Assembly: GCA_029260815.1 (NCBI GenBank)
Contig: JAJDCN010000144.1
Location: 1-39,337, forward strand
From: Planctomycetota bacterium
GTDB taxonomy: Bacteria; Planctomycetota; B129-G9; JAJDCN01
Length of the DNA stretch: 39,337 nucleotides
Direction of reading: 5' to 3'
Position 1 is the stretch's first letter; each line of letters begins with the position of its first letter. The translations under genes were made by a program, and so were the position numbers. A model generated the notes under the pieces. It was not told where the DNA came from. It was given only the letters and a program-made list of their open reading frames with translations, and searched no databases. Shown in pieces: positions 32,725-39,337 of this stretch.

Positions 32725-32752
32725 TTGACATGGTTATTTTTCTCCCTATAAT
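32725..32752 (+). promoter_or_regulatory. Consensus promoter for the sulfatase-fold gene
   Basis: TTGACA (32725-32730), a 16-base spacer and TATAAT (32747-32752), both hexamers perfect. A likely transcription start is near 32759. The surrounding 150 bases are markedly AT-rich. Confidence 0.85.
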
Positions 32753-32774
32753 CTTGCAAATGACTGCAAGATTA
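32749..32774. promoter_or_regulatory. 10-bp perfect inverted repeat overlying the -10 box (operator-like)
   Basis: TAATCTTGCA (32749-32758) and TGCAAGATTA (32765-32774) are perfect arms around AATGAC. The left arm lies on the -10 hexamer and the right arm ends on the first base of the AGGAGG. Because transcription probably starts after the left arm, this fits a repressor site better than an RNA hairpin. Confidence 0.75.
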
Positions 32775-32786
32775 GGAGGCTTTCAG

Positions 32787-34595
32787 ATGTTTGGTTCTTT
32801 CGTCCATGCAAGCTCGACTTCTCGCACGTGTTTCCGGCGGTTCGCACTTCTTTTCCTGGGATTGGCACTTCTACCGACGGTTCAATGCTCCAAGGGCGAG
32901 CAACAAGCGGATCAACCGATCCTGATTCTAATTTCTCTCGATACGGTTCGAGCCAGCGCCCTGTCCTGTTATGGAAACGAGCGGCTGACGACACCAAACC
33001 TGGACCAACTCTCGAAGGAAGGCGCACGGTTTACGACAGCCTATTCCAACATCGGCTACACACCCAGTTCACACGCCTCGATGTTTTCGGGTCTTTATCC
33101 CAACCGGCACAGCGTCGACACGGCCAACAAGTTCTTTGAAGACGTCCCGCTCCTTGCGGAAATCCTGCAAACAAACGGATTCTTGACCGCCGCTGCGGTC
33201 GTTTCGCCGCCTATGCAGGCGGAATACGGATTGGGTCGCGGGTTCGACGAGTATCACACCAATGTCACGCCAAATGCCCGGCTCGAGGTAATCCAACGGA
33301 CAATTCAAGAGGGCGTGGCGCAAAAACGCGGCTCCTTCGTGTTCCTGCACTATATGGATGCCCACTACAATAACACTCCGACCCTTTATCGCGCCCCTCC
33401 GCCCTTTCGCGATCAATTTAGCAAATCACTCGACGGAGCGCTGGTCTGGAAAAGCACTCAGAAAAATTATGCCCGTGCAATCCAACGGCGATCCATGATT
33501 GGCGACTCGTGGTCACCGAGAGAGAACGAATATCTCCGCGCGCGGTACGAAGAATGTGTGGCTTATTTGGACTTCGAGGTTGGTCGCGTGATCGAAGCCT
33601 TGAAGGATATGGGCATTTATGAGCGGGCGACATTGGTCGTAACTTCCGATCATGGAGAGTGCATTGGTAGGCATCAACGATATGGACACAGCTCTGTGTG
33701 GGAAGATGTCACTCGCGTGCCATTGATCATCAAACCACCCCAAAAAAAGCAGACAAGCCCCTTGGAAGTCGAGGGAATCGCGGAGCTCGTCGACTTGTTT
33801 CCCACGCTGCTCGACGCGGGTCAGGTTATTTATCCGATGGAGGGACTGGACGGCAAGAGCCTCTGGCCCTGCGCACAAGGCCAAGTCGCCGTTGCCCCGA
33901 AAAACATGGCATTCGGCAATATCTACCTCCATCAGGCGTTCCTGCGCAGAGGGCGATACAAGCTCGTACGAACCGCGATACCCATGGACGGACAGCCCGG
34001 TTTGGACCGGTTGTTCGACTTGGAAACCGATCCACACGAAAATACCGACTTGTTGTCGAAGCAACCGGTGGTAGCTCTTGAATTGCAAACCCTTCTCGAT
34101 CTGCAGTTGGTTCGCTCGAACCGCCCGTTGATGCTGATGATTACCGGTGACGCGACGATGCATTCATACAAGGTCACCCTCACAACCGAAGGACGGTTTC
34201 GAATCGAGAATCTGATACAGAACTCCTACGCCTTCGATTTTGCCGTTATTGAAGACAAGCGCCTGGTCATCGAAGACGAAATGGATTTTATCGGCCGATG
34301 GTTCCTTTTCGATTCGATGCCGGTTTCCGCACGGGTCACGGTCCATGTTGAGGTTGATGGCGTCCCCATGCCGTCGAGAAACATTTACTGCGGCAACAAA
34401 CTGGCAACTCAAGACGGAGAATTCACATTTAAGTGTGACGATCCAACGCTGGCGGGTCCTCTGCCGCGGGGGTTCCGCCAGAACCTTACCAAAGAGCCCG
34501 GGCTGATCATACTTCGAACCACGACCGCGCCCTCCAAGCGATACGCTATCCAGCCGGATGCGCGCGAGAAGATGAAAAACCTGGGCTATCTCTGA
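32787..34595 (+). CDS. Sulfatase / alkaline-phosphatase-superfamily hydrolase, exported
   Basis: This 602-aa protein starts at ATG 32787, seven bases after AGGAGG. An in-frame ATG at 32730 overlaps the promoter and is not used. An N-terminal hydrophobic signal (about 18-33) suggests export; the following VQC is a weak lipobox. Fold motifs are LISLDTVRASALSCYG (metal Asp52), GYTPSSHASMFSGLYP (nucleophile region, Thr92) and VVTSDHGECIGRHQRYGH (metal DH). The usual Cys/Ser-x-Pro-x-Arg sulfatase signature is absent; Thr occupies the nucleophile place, so formylglycine chemistry is unlikely. Phosphodiesterase- or phosphoglycan-type activity is therefore as likely as sulfatase. A C-terminal beta-rich domain lies in about 430-600. 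It ends 39 bases before a convergent gene. Confidence 0.86.
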   Translation: MFGSFVHASSTSRTCFRRFALLFLGLALLPTVQCSKGEQQADQPILILISLDTVRASALSCYGNERLTTPNLDQLSKEGARFTTAYSNIGYTPSSHASMFSGLYPNRHSVDTANKFFEDVPLLAEILQTNGFLTAAAVVSPPMQAEYGLGRGFDEYHTNVTPNARLEVIQRTIQEGVAQKRGSFVFLHYMDAHYNNTPTLYRAPPPFRDQFSKSLDGALVWKSTQKNYARAIQRRSMIGDSWSPRENEYLRARYEECVAYLDFEVGRVIEALKDMGIYERATLVVTSDHGECIGRHQRYGHSSVWEDVTRVPLIIKPPQKKQTSPLEVEGIAELVDLFPTLLDAGQVIYPMEGLDGKSLWPCAQGQVAVAPKNMAFGNIYLHQAFLRRGRYKLVRTAIPMDGQPGLDRLFDLETDPHENTDLLSKQPVVALELQTLLDLQLVRSNRPLMLMITGDATMHSYKVTLTTEGRFRIENLIQNSYAFDFAVIEDKRLVIEDEMDFIGRWFLFDSMPVSARVTVHVEVDGVPMPSRNIYCGNKLATQDGEFTFKCDDPTLAGPLPRGFRQNLTKEPGLIILRTTTAPSKRYAIQPDAREKMKNLGYL

Positions 34596-34634
34596 GACGG
34601 CGGCGAGGCCCGCGTCGCTCGGTTTCTCGATCGA

Positions 34635-35165
34635 TTATTCGCCGCGAGCCAGGTGAACTTCCTGCCCCTCTGTAACATCTCGAAACAGGTTCGGATCGCA
34701 GTCGACGCGGCCCAGGACGTTGACCGGCCCGAACGGATGAGTGCCGAAGAAGATGCAAAAGCAATCTCCTTCCGGCCAGTAGGCGATGGTACCGGGTTCC
34801 ACCTCGGTTTGCGCGTTTTCCGGCGGGCAGGTCATCGGAATCTCGAAGTAAAGATCCTCTTCGCCCCATAGCTTTGCATAGCCTTTCAACGGCAGCTTAA
34901 GCCACAGTTGCACTGCGGTTTCACTGGTGTTGAGCGAAGCGGTGGTTTCGATCTGCCCCACCGTGATCTGCATCACGTGCGGTTTCTCTCCGATCGGCGG
35001 ATCTTCCTCCCGGTCGTCCAGGAGTTCTTCGTAGTCAATCGGCTCTTCGATGCGGTGCTTCTTGCCCGTGTCGATCATGTAGCCCGGCGGGGGCATGAGA
35101 CTCCGCTTTCGGGGCATCGGCCGGTCCTGATCCGGATCCTTTGATTTTGTCTTCTCCCGTTTCAT
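34635..35165 (-). CDS. Cyclophilin-like (TM1367-type) domain protein with basic N-terminal extension
   Basis: This 176-aa product has residues 63-176 matching the cyclophilin-like fold of TM1367: MQITVGQIETTASLN, WGEEDLYFEIPM (positions 100-111), IAYWPEGDCFCIFFG (127-141) and GPVNVLGRV. The first 62 residues are highly charged, with a basic start (MKREKTKSKD) and an acidic stretch, and are probably disordered. Function of this family is unresolved; it lacks clear peptidyl-prolyl isomerase catalytic residues. The ATG overlaps the stop of the NifU-like gene (ATGA), placing it at the end of an ndk-desulfurase-scaffold operon. A link to iron-sulfur or sulfur handling is an inference from that position. 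Confidence 0.8.
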   Translation of the reverse strand: MKREKTKSKDPDQDRPMPRKRSLMPPPGYMIDTGKKHRIEEPIDYEELLDDREEDPPIGEKPHVMQITVGQIETTASLNTSETAVQLWLKLPLKGYAKLWGEEDLYFEIPMTCPPENAQTEVEPGTIAYWPEGDCFCIFFGTHPFGPVNVLGRVDCDPNLFRDVTEGQEVHLARGE

Positions 35166-35533
35166 GGCAACCTCTCACTCTGAAATTGATGGATCACCGC
35201 ACGCAGGGCATCGACCGCCAAATCCGTCGCGTGCTGTTTGTTTCGCGGAAGCCCACCCAAGGCCCGATCCACGACTCGGGTTTCGATCCGCACGGCCTCG
35301 GCAACCGGCAGGTCGATCAACATTTCACTGAGCACACTGCCCGCCGCGACGGCTGCCGGACAGCCGCGGGTCTTGACGCCCACGTCACAGAAAACGCCAT
35401 CGACGACGTTCACGAAAATTTTCATGATATCCCCGCACACCGGATTGTCCGCTTCGGCCACGGCCGTGGCGCCGGGAATCTCCTTGACGTTGCGCGGGTT
35501 GGCGAAATGATTTTTGACGATGTCGCTATACAT
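35162..35533 (-). CDS. IscU/NifU-type iron-sulfur cluster scaffold, third Cys replaced
   Basis: This 123-aa protein matches the scaffold on which a [2Fe-2S] cluster is built from desulfurase sulfur. The first two ligand Cys are present: Cys33 in DNPVCGD (with Asp35) and Cys58 in TRGCPAAVAAGSVL. The third, usually in a KxHC-type motif, is missing: the sequence reads KQHATDLAVDAL with Ala102 after His101. The N-terminus YSDIVKNHFANPRNV is typical. It lies 18 bases downstream of the cysteine desulfurase gene, its natural partner. Two Cys plus His/Asp might still hold a cluster, or the protein may transfer sulfur differently; alternative scaffold folds are less likely. Confidence 0.9.
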   Translation of the reverse strand: MYSDIVKNHFANPRNVKEIPGATAVAEADNPVCGDIMKIFVNVVDGVFCDVGVKTRGCPAAVAAGSVLSEMLIDLPVAEAVRIETRVVDRALGGLPRNKQHATDLAVDALRAVIHQFQSERLP

Positions 35534-35551
35534 ACGGCCTCGTCGATTCGA

Positions 35552-36709
35552 TTATAGTGCGCGCGGGCTCATTGCCCGCAACCGGTTGACTTCCTCCGGC
35601 AGGACCTCCAAGACCGCATCGATTTGCTCTTCGGTCGTGGAACGCCCCAAGGTAAATCGAACGCTGGCCAGGGCCTGTTCATCGGACAATCCGATCGCTT
35701 TGAGAACATGAGACGGTTCCAGCGATACGGTGGAACAGGCCGAACCCGTCGAGACGCAAATTCCGGCCAGATCCAGCCCCAGCACCAGAGCCTCGCCCTG
35801 GGTGTTTTCAAATGTAAAGTGTACATTGGAAGGCAGACGCCGCTCGGTGGAGCCATTGAGGGTGGCGCCTGGGATCCGTTCCAGGATCCCATCGATCAGT
35901 CTTCGAGATAAAGCGGTCAGTTGTTGAGTCTCGGTCTCTAGCAATCGGGTGCTGACTTCAAGGGCTTTGGCCAGTCCGATGATTCCCGGAACGTTGTGGG
36001 TTCCACTGCGCAGCTCCCTCTCTTGACCCCCGCCATGAAGGAGCGGGCCGAGTCGGATACCGGATCGTGCGTACAGGAAGCCTGTCCCTTTGGGCCCGTA
36101 CAGCTTGTGACCGGAGGCAGACAGCAGGTCGCAGCGCAATTGTTGTACATCGATTGGAAGATGGGCGACGGTTTGGACGGCGTCCACATGGAAGGCGGCC
36201 TCCGAATCGGTCAAGACCGAGCCGACCTCTTCGATCGGTTCGATCGTACCAATTTCGTTGTTGGCGTGCATCAGTGTCACGAGGATCGTGTCCGACCGGA
36301 GGGCTCTGCGCACCTCGGCCGGATCGACGACGCCATCGTGGGCAACGGGCAGGATCGTCAACTCGAAGCCGCGCTCCGCCAGCCACAGGCAAGTCTCTCG
36401 CACGGCGGAGTGCTCAATCGCCGAAGTAAGGATATGACCGCGAACCCGTTCCAGGGCAATCCCCTTGAGGGCCCAATTGATCGACTCAGTCCCGCCGGCG
36501 GTGAAATAAACCTCTTGAGGACGCTGGGCGCCGATGGCATGCGCAATGGTCTGGCGGGCACCCTCTACGGCTTCGTCGGCGCGAACACCGTGGGCGTAGA
36601 GGGTCGTGGGGTTGCCGAAATCCTGTGCGAACCACGGATCCATGGCCTTGCGCACGGCTGGATCGACAGGGGTCGTGGCGGCATGATCCAGGTAGATGAT
36701 CGGGTCCAT
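35552..36709 (-). CDS. iscS: Cysteine desulfurase (IscS/NifS family)
   Basis: This 385-aa PLP enzyme removes sulfur from cysteine for iron-sulfur clusters and thio-modified tRNA. Family hallmarks are YLDHAATTPVD at the start, FTAGGTESINWALKG, the PLP Lys202 in SASGHKLYGPKG, the substrate-binding His100 in AIEHSAVRET and the catalytic loop Cys325 in STGSACSTVSLEPSHVL. The loop and length resemble the group I NifS/IscS enzymes. The ATG lacks an obvious ribosome binding site. The gene follows ndk after 63 bases and precedes the scaffold gene, so one polycistronic message is likely. Confidence 0.95.
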   Translation of the reverse strand: MDPIIYLDHAATTPVDPAVRKAMDPWFAQDFGNPTTLYAHGVRADEAVEGARQTIAHAIGAQRPQEVYFTAGGTESINWALKGIALERVRGHILTSAIEHSAVRETCLWLAERGFELTILPVAHDGVVDPAEVRRALRSDTILVTLMHANNEIGTIEPIEEVGSVLTDSEAAFHVDAVQTVAHLPIDVQQLRCDLLSASGHKLYGPKGTGFLYARSGIRLGPLLHGGGQERELRSGTHNVPGIIGLAKALEVSTRLLETETQQLTALSRRLIDGILERIPGATLNGSTERRLPSNVHFTFENTQGEALVLGLDLAGICVSTGSACSTVSLEPSHVLKAIGLSDEQALASVRFTLGRSTTEEQIDAVLEVLPEEVNRLRAMSPRAL

Positions 36710-36772
36710 TGGGGTTTGCTCGCGCCTTGGGTGGCGGAGTTTATCCTTCTATTTTGTGCGGTCCTCGCCGGT

Positions 36773-37228
36773 TCAGTCGCCGTCAGCGTTCCACCGGTGA
36801 TCGTCGAGGGTGTATTCGACCAGGTCCTCGTCTTTAAAGTATAGCGGGATCTCGAATGCTGCAGTCTCGGGCGAGTCGGAGCCGTGGACCAGGTTGAAGG
36901 TCTTCGTGCAACTGAAATCACCTCGAATCGTTCCGGGCTCCGCGTCCATACCAAAAGTCGTGCCCATCAGTTTGCGACAGATATCGATCGCTTCGGGGCC
37001 TTCGATGACCATGACCACCACCGGCCCGCTGGTCATGAATTTCAGCAAGCCGGGATAAAACGGCTTGCCTTTGTGTTCGGCGTAGTGCCGCTCTCCAAGC
37101 TCCTGGCTGATCTGCATCAGCCGCATACCCGCGACTTTCAAGCCTTTGTTTTCAAACCGAGAGACGATCTGTCCGACCAGCCGTCGCTGCACGGCGTCGG
37201 GTTTCAGGATAATCAGCGTTCGTTCCAT
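36773..37228 (-). CDS. ndk: Nucleoside diphosphate kinase
   Basis: This 151-aa enzyme transfers the gamma phosphate from ATP to other nucleoside diphosphates through a phospho-histidine. The catalytic His115 is in FNLVHGSDSPETA. Also present are TLIILKPDAVQR, the KPFYPGLLKFMTSGPV region and GTIRGDFS. A C-terminal acidic tail (DEDLVEYTLDDHRWNADGD) makes it slightly longer than the 143-aa E. coli protein. AAGGAG sits three bases before the ATG. It is the first gene of the ndk-iscS-scaffold-cyclophilin-like set and has its own strong promoter at 37272-37300. Confidence 0.97.
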   Translation of the reverse strand: MERTLIILKPDAVQRRLVGQIVSRFENKGLKVAGMRLMQISQELGERHYAEHKGKPFYPGLLKFMTSGPVVVMVIEGPEAIDICRKLMGTTFGMDAEPGTIRGDFSCTKTFNLVHGSDSPETAAFEIPLYFKDEDLVEYTLDDHRWNADGD

Positions 37229-37271
37229 GCTCTCCTTGCTCGTTCGTATACAGTTTCATAAAGTTCCCTCG

Positions 37272-37300
37272 ATTATCCCAATTGGGTCGTGAATTGTCAA
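37272..37300 (-). promoter_or_regulatory. Strong promoter for ndk operon
   Basis: On the minus strand, TTGACA (37300-37295), 17-base spacer, GATAAT (37277-37272). Only one base departs from consensus. The leader would be about 37 bases. Confidence 0.75.
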
Positions 37301-37349
37301 CGTGAGATTCGCAGCCTGGGCCTACACAGGCCTTCAGAACGCTTCTGGG

Positions 37350-37378
37350 GGTGCCGATATACCCAAACAGGTGCCGAT
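37350..37378. repeat. Direct repeat upstream of the globin gene
   Basis: GGTGCCGAT occurs at 37350-37358 and 37370-37378, exactly 20 bases apart, that is two helical turns. The copies continue ATAT and TTTG. A regulator could bind both faces together. A TATGAT at 37384 has no matching -35 box. Confidence 0.5.
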
Positions 37379-37404
37379 TTGCTTATGATTAAGGAACAAG
37401 ACGC

Positions 37405-37833
37405 ATGAATCAACCGAAAGACGACAACACCAGCGATTTGGTCCAAAGCCATTTCGCATCCCTGGCGCACAAGGCGGACGAAGTCCTCGTCCGGTTCTAC
37501 GACCTGTTGTTCACCAATCATCCCGAGGTCAAACCGCTGTTCGCCAACACCGATATGGATCAGCAACGGGGCCATCTGAAAGCGGCGCTCATCCTGGCCA
37601 TGGACAACCTGAAAAATCCGGACGCCCTGGAGCCGGTTTTGCGCGACATGGGACGGCGACACGTGGATTACGGCGTCCAGCCCGAGCATTACGCCATGGT
37701 CGGCGAGTCACTGATCACCGCCCTGCGCGAAGCGTCCGGCAACGATTGGAACCCAGAGTTGGAGCAGGGCTGGTCCGCCGTTTTGCAACAAGTCGCCACG
37801 ACCATGATTGCCGGAACCGAACAGGAGGGCTGA
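37405..37833 (+). CDS. Single-domain haemoglobin (flavohaemoglobin N-terminal type)
   Basis: This 142-aa globin binds haem and most likely oxygen or nitric oxide. The proximal His86 is in RRHVDYGVQPEHYAMVGESL, the family motif, and the distal-side Gln pair lies in MDQQRGHLKAAL. The usual FAD/NAD reductase domain of flavohaemoglobin is not attached, so a separate reductase is needed, as in Vitreoscilla haemoglobin. AAGGAA precedes the ATG. Upstream lie two 9-bp direct repeats 20 bases apart. The gene converges on the cardiolipin synthase gene with nine bases between the stops. Confidence 0.93.
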   Translation: MNQPKDDNTSDLVQSHFASLAHKADEVLVRFYDLLFTNHPEVKPLFANTDMDQQRGHLKAALILAMDNLKNPDALEPVLRDMGRRHVDYGVQPEHYAMVGESLITALREASGNDWNPELEQGWSAVLQQVATTMIAGTEQEG

Positions 37834-37842
37834 GACCCTCTC

Positions 37843-39267
37843 TTACAGCAACGGGCTAAAAAGCTTGGCCACGTCTTGAATGATCACTTGCGTTGTCGAC
37901 CGCTGGACCCATCGGTCGAGGGTCAAGCGCTCGGAGCGCTCCTTGTACCCTTCGTGTCGCACACGCAGAGCCTCGGTCACTTGCTCCCCATAGAGAAGCA
38001 GGTTGATCTCGAAGTTCAAGGCAAACGACCGGATGTCGAAATTACTGGAACCGATCAGGGCAATATGATTGTCGATCCGCATCGTTTTGGCATGCAACAG
38101 GCCGTCGGTAAACAGGTATAGGTTGACGCCCGCCTGGAGGAGACCTTCATAGTAGGCGCGGCCCGCGGCACCGACCAGCACATGGTCCGACCGACGTGGG
38201 ACAATCAAGTCTACATCCACCCCACGCAATACGGCCACTTGCATCGCCTGGAGAAACGGCTCATCCGGAATGAAGTACGGCGTCGTCATGGAGACCTGCT
38301 TCTGCGCGGTGTGCAGGGCCGCGACCACGAGCCGCTGGAAATTGGCCGTCGGGTAGTTCGGCCCGCTGGGCAGAACCTGCGCGGCGACGGAACCGGTCTC
38401 CTGCGGCTCGGGAAAAAAGGCGGGACCATTGAGCCATTCGTCGGTCTCAAAATACCAATCGCCCGTGAAGACCGCCTGAAGCTCCAGCACGACCGGGCCG
38501 GTCAATCGGACCATCAGTTCCCGCCAGATCAGATCTTTGCGTCCATAGTCGGCATTGACGATGTTTTGCGAGCCGGAATAGGCGATACGCCCGTCGATGA
38601 CGGCCAGCTTGCGATGGTTGCGCAGATCCAAGCGCGCGACCCGTCGACGAAAGAGCCCCACGGGCAGCGCGGCCTGCACCTCGATGCCTTGTTCGATCAT
38701 TCCAGGTCGAAGTGTTTTCAACATGGATGCGGACCCCACCCCGTCCACCAGCACGCGACAGGTCACGCCGCGCTGCACCGCCCGGGCCAGTGTGTCAGCC
38801 ACACATTGCCCGCTCTCGTCATCCGCGTAGACATAGAACAGCAGATGGACGTGGTGTTGTGCCGCGTCGATATCGGCGATGAGCTGGTCAATCACTTCGT
38901 GGGTTTGGGCGACAAAATGTACTTCGTTGCCCCCGAGAATCGGCATCCCGCTGAGGCTCTGGGCCAAGGCCACGGTGACCGACGAGCTGGGGCTGAGGCG
39001 CGGATGGGCGATATGGGGATGGTCCACAAATCGTTCGCCCAGGGCTTTTAACTCGGTCAACAGACGGGCATGCTTCTTGATCCGGCGGCCGTGCAAATAG
39101 TTTTCGCCGACCAACAGGTACAAGACCAAACCGACCCAAGGGAGAAAGAAGATCACCAGCAGCCAGGCCATTGCCGCGGCCGGATGACGCCGGCGCGTCA
39201 CCACCGCGACCATCACCAGACGAATCACCCACTCGCTGATGTAATACAGCAAGGTCCAGGAGATCAT
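37843..39267 (-). CDS. cls: Cardiolipin synthase-type phospholipase D-superfamily enzyme
   Basis: This 474-aa membrane enzyme condenses two phosphatidylglycerols into cardiolipin. Two N-terminal membrane helices (5-23 and 31-53) precede two HKD motifs: H218-K220-D225 in LRNHRKLAVIDGR and H392-K394-D399 in LHAKTMRIDNH. Typical flanking segments are YFIPDEPFLQAM, FYVYADDESGQ and SSNFDIRSFALNFEI. The length and topology fit ClsA-like enzymes. It may work with the GT28 lipid glycosyltransferase in membrane lipid composition, though they are far apart. The 70 bases upstream to the window end show no second gene. Confidence 0.93.
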   Translation of the reverse strand: MISWTLLYYISEWVIRLVMVAVVTRRRHPAAAMAWLLVIFFLPWVGLVLYLLVGENYLHGRRIKKHARLLTELKALGERFVDHPHIAHPRLSPSSSVTVALAQSLSGMPILGGNEVHFVAQTHEVIDQLIADIDAAQHHVHLLFYVYADDESGQCVADTLARAVQRGVTCRVLVDGVGSASMLKTLRPGMIEQGIEVQAALPVGLFRRRVARLDLRNHRKLAVIDGRIAYSGSQNIVNADYGRKDLIWRELMVRLTGPVVLELQAVFTGDWYFETDEWLNGPAFFPEPQETGSVAAQVLPSGPNYPTANFQRLVVAALHTAQKQVSMTTPYFIPDEPFLQAMQVAVLRGVDVDLIVPRRSDHVLVGAAGRAYYEGLLQAGVNLYLFTDGLLHAKTMRIDNHIALIGSSNFDIRSFALNFEINLLLYGEQVTEALRVRHEGYKERSERLTLDRWVQRSTTQVIIQDVAKLFSPLL

Positions 39268-39337
39268 CGTGCTGTCTGCTGCATCGCCATGTACCTTTTT
39301 GAGTTCGCTTTGTAGCCGTTTTTGGTTACGTAAAACC

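Noticed and set aside
32730-32786. Upstream ATG for the sulfatase-fold gene
   Set aside because: This ATG overlaps the -35 hexamer of a perfect promoter, while ATG 32787 has an AGGAGG at correct spacing.

Overview
The window is about 39.3 kb of roughly 60 % GC bacterial chromosome, densely packed with genes on both strands. AGGAGG-type ribosome binding sites, near-consensus sigma-70 hexamers, CCA-encoding tRNA genes, lipoprotein signals and a Wzm/Wzt-type polysaccharide exporter suggest a diderm bacterium. Gene content (separate glyQ and glyS, an NfeD/FloA cluster, sulfatase-fold lipoprotein-like enzymes, a HEAT-like lipoprotein, spurious-ORF dispersed repeats) resembles little-cultured diderm phyla rather than a model organism. 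I cannot place it more precisely from sequence alone.

Layout. 1-348: leader with a poly-C run, a dispersed-repeat relic and a probable promoter. 349-4617: aroA-glyQ-glyS, all overlapping. 4770-9127: a MutS2-like ATPase without its Smr nuclease domain, a GT28 diacylglycerol glycosyltransferase-like enzyme, and a rhomboid protease. 9113-17164 (minus strand): a surface polysaccharide cluster. It reads 4,6-dehydratase, terminator, ABC permease, Wzt-type ATPase with a carbohydrate-binding tail, two GT2 and two GT4-type glycosyltransferases. From the ATPase onward the genes are chained by 4-bp ATGA/GTGA overlaps. 17303-18399: GNAT and RDD genes. 18407-20092 (minus): a membrane SGNH hydrolase whose membrane half is internally duplicated. 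20210-22901: M19 dipeptidase and argS.

22902-23785 is an 884-bp gene-free interval full of short 9-10-bp direct and inverted repeat arrays plus dispersed palindromic repeat copies. It is the strangest non-coding stretch here. 23786-26127 holds a small membrane protein, nagA (minus) and a HEAT-like lipoprotein. 26196-31019 holds tRNA-Ala(GGC), a long NfeD with two ClpP-like domains, a short NfeD, FloA, a coiled/proline-rich membrane protein and tRNA-Leu(CAA); this looks like a membrane-microdomain operon. 31187-34595 holds a small unknown protein, a histone-deacetylase-family enzyme carrying a lipoprotein signal, and a sulfatase-fold protein whose promoter is overlaid by a perfect 10-bp inverted repeat.

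34635-37228 (minus strand) reads ndk, cysteine desulfurase, NifU/IscU-like scaffold (third cluster-ligand cysteine missing) and a TM1367-type cyclophilin-like protein. The window ends with a single-domain globin and a cardiolipin synthase converging on it.

The points most worth following are the lipoprotein HDAC homologue, the iteron-like intergenic region, the tandem-ClpP NfeD with FloA, the palindrome-controlled sulfatase promoter, the Smr-less MutS2, and the duplicated-membrane SGNH protein. No CRISPR array, insertion sequence, rRNA or prophage was seen.
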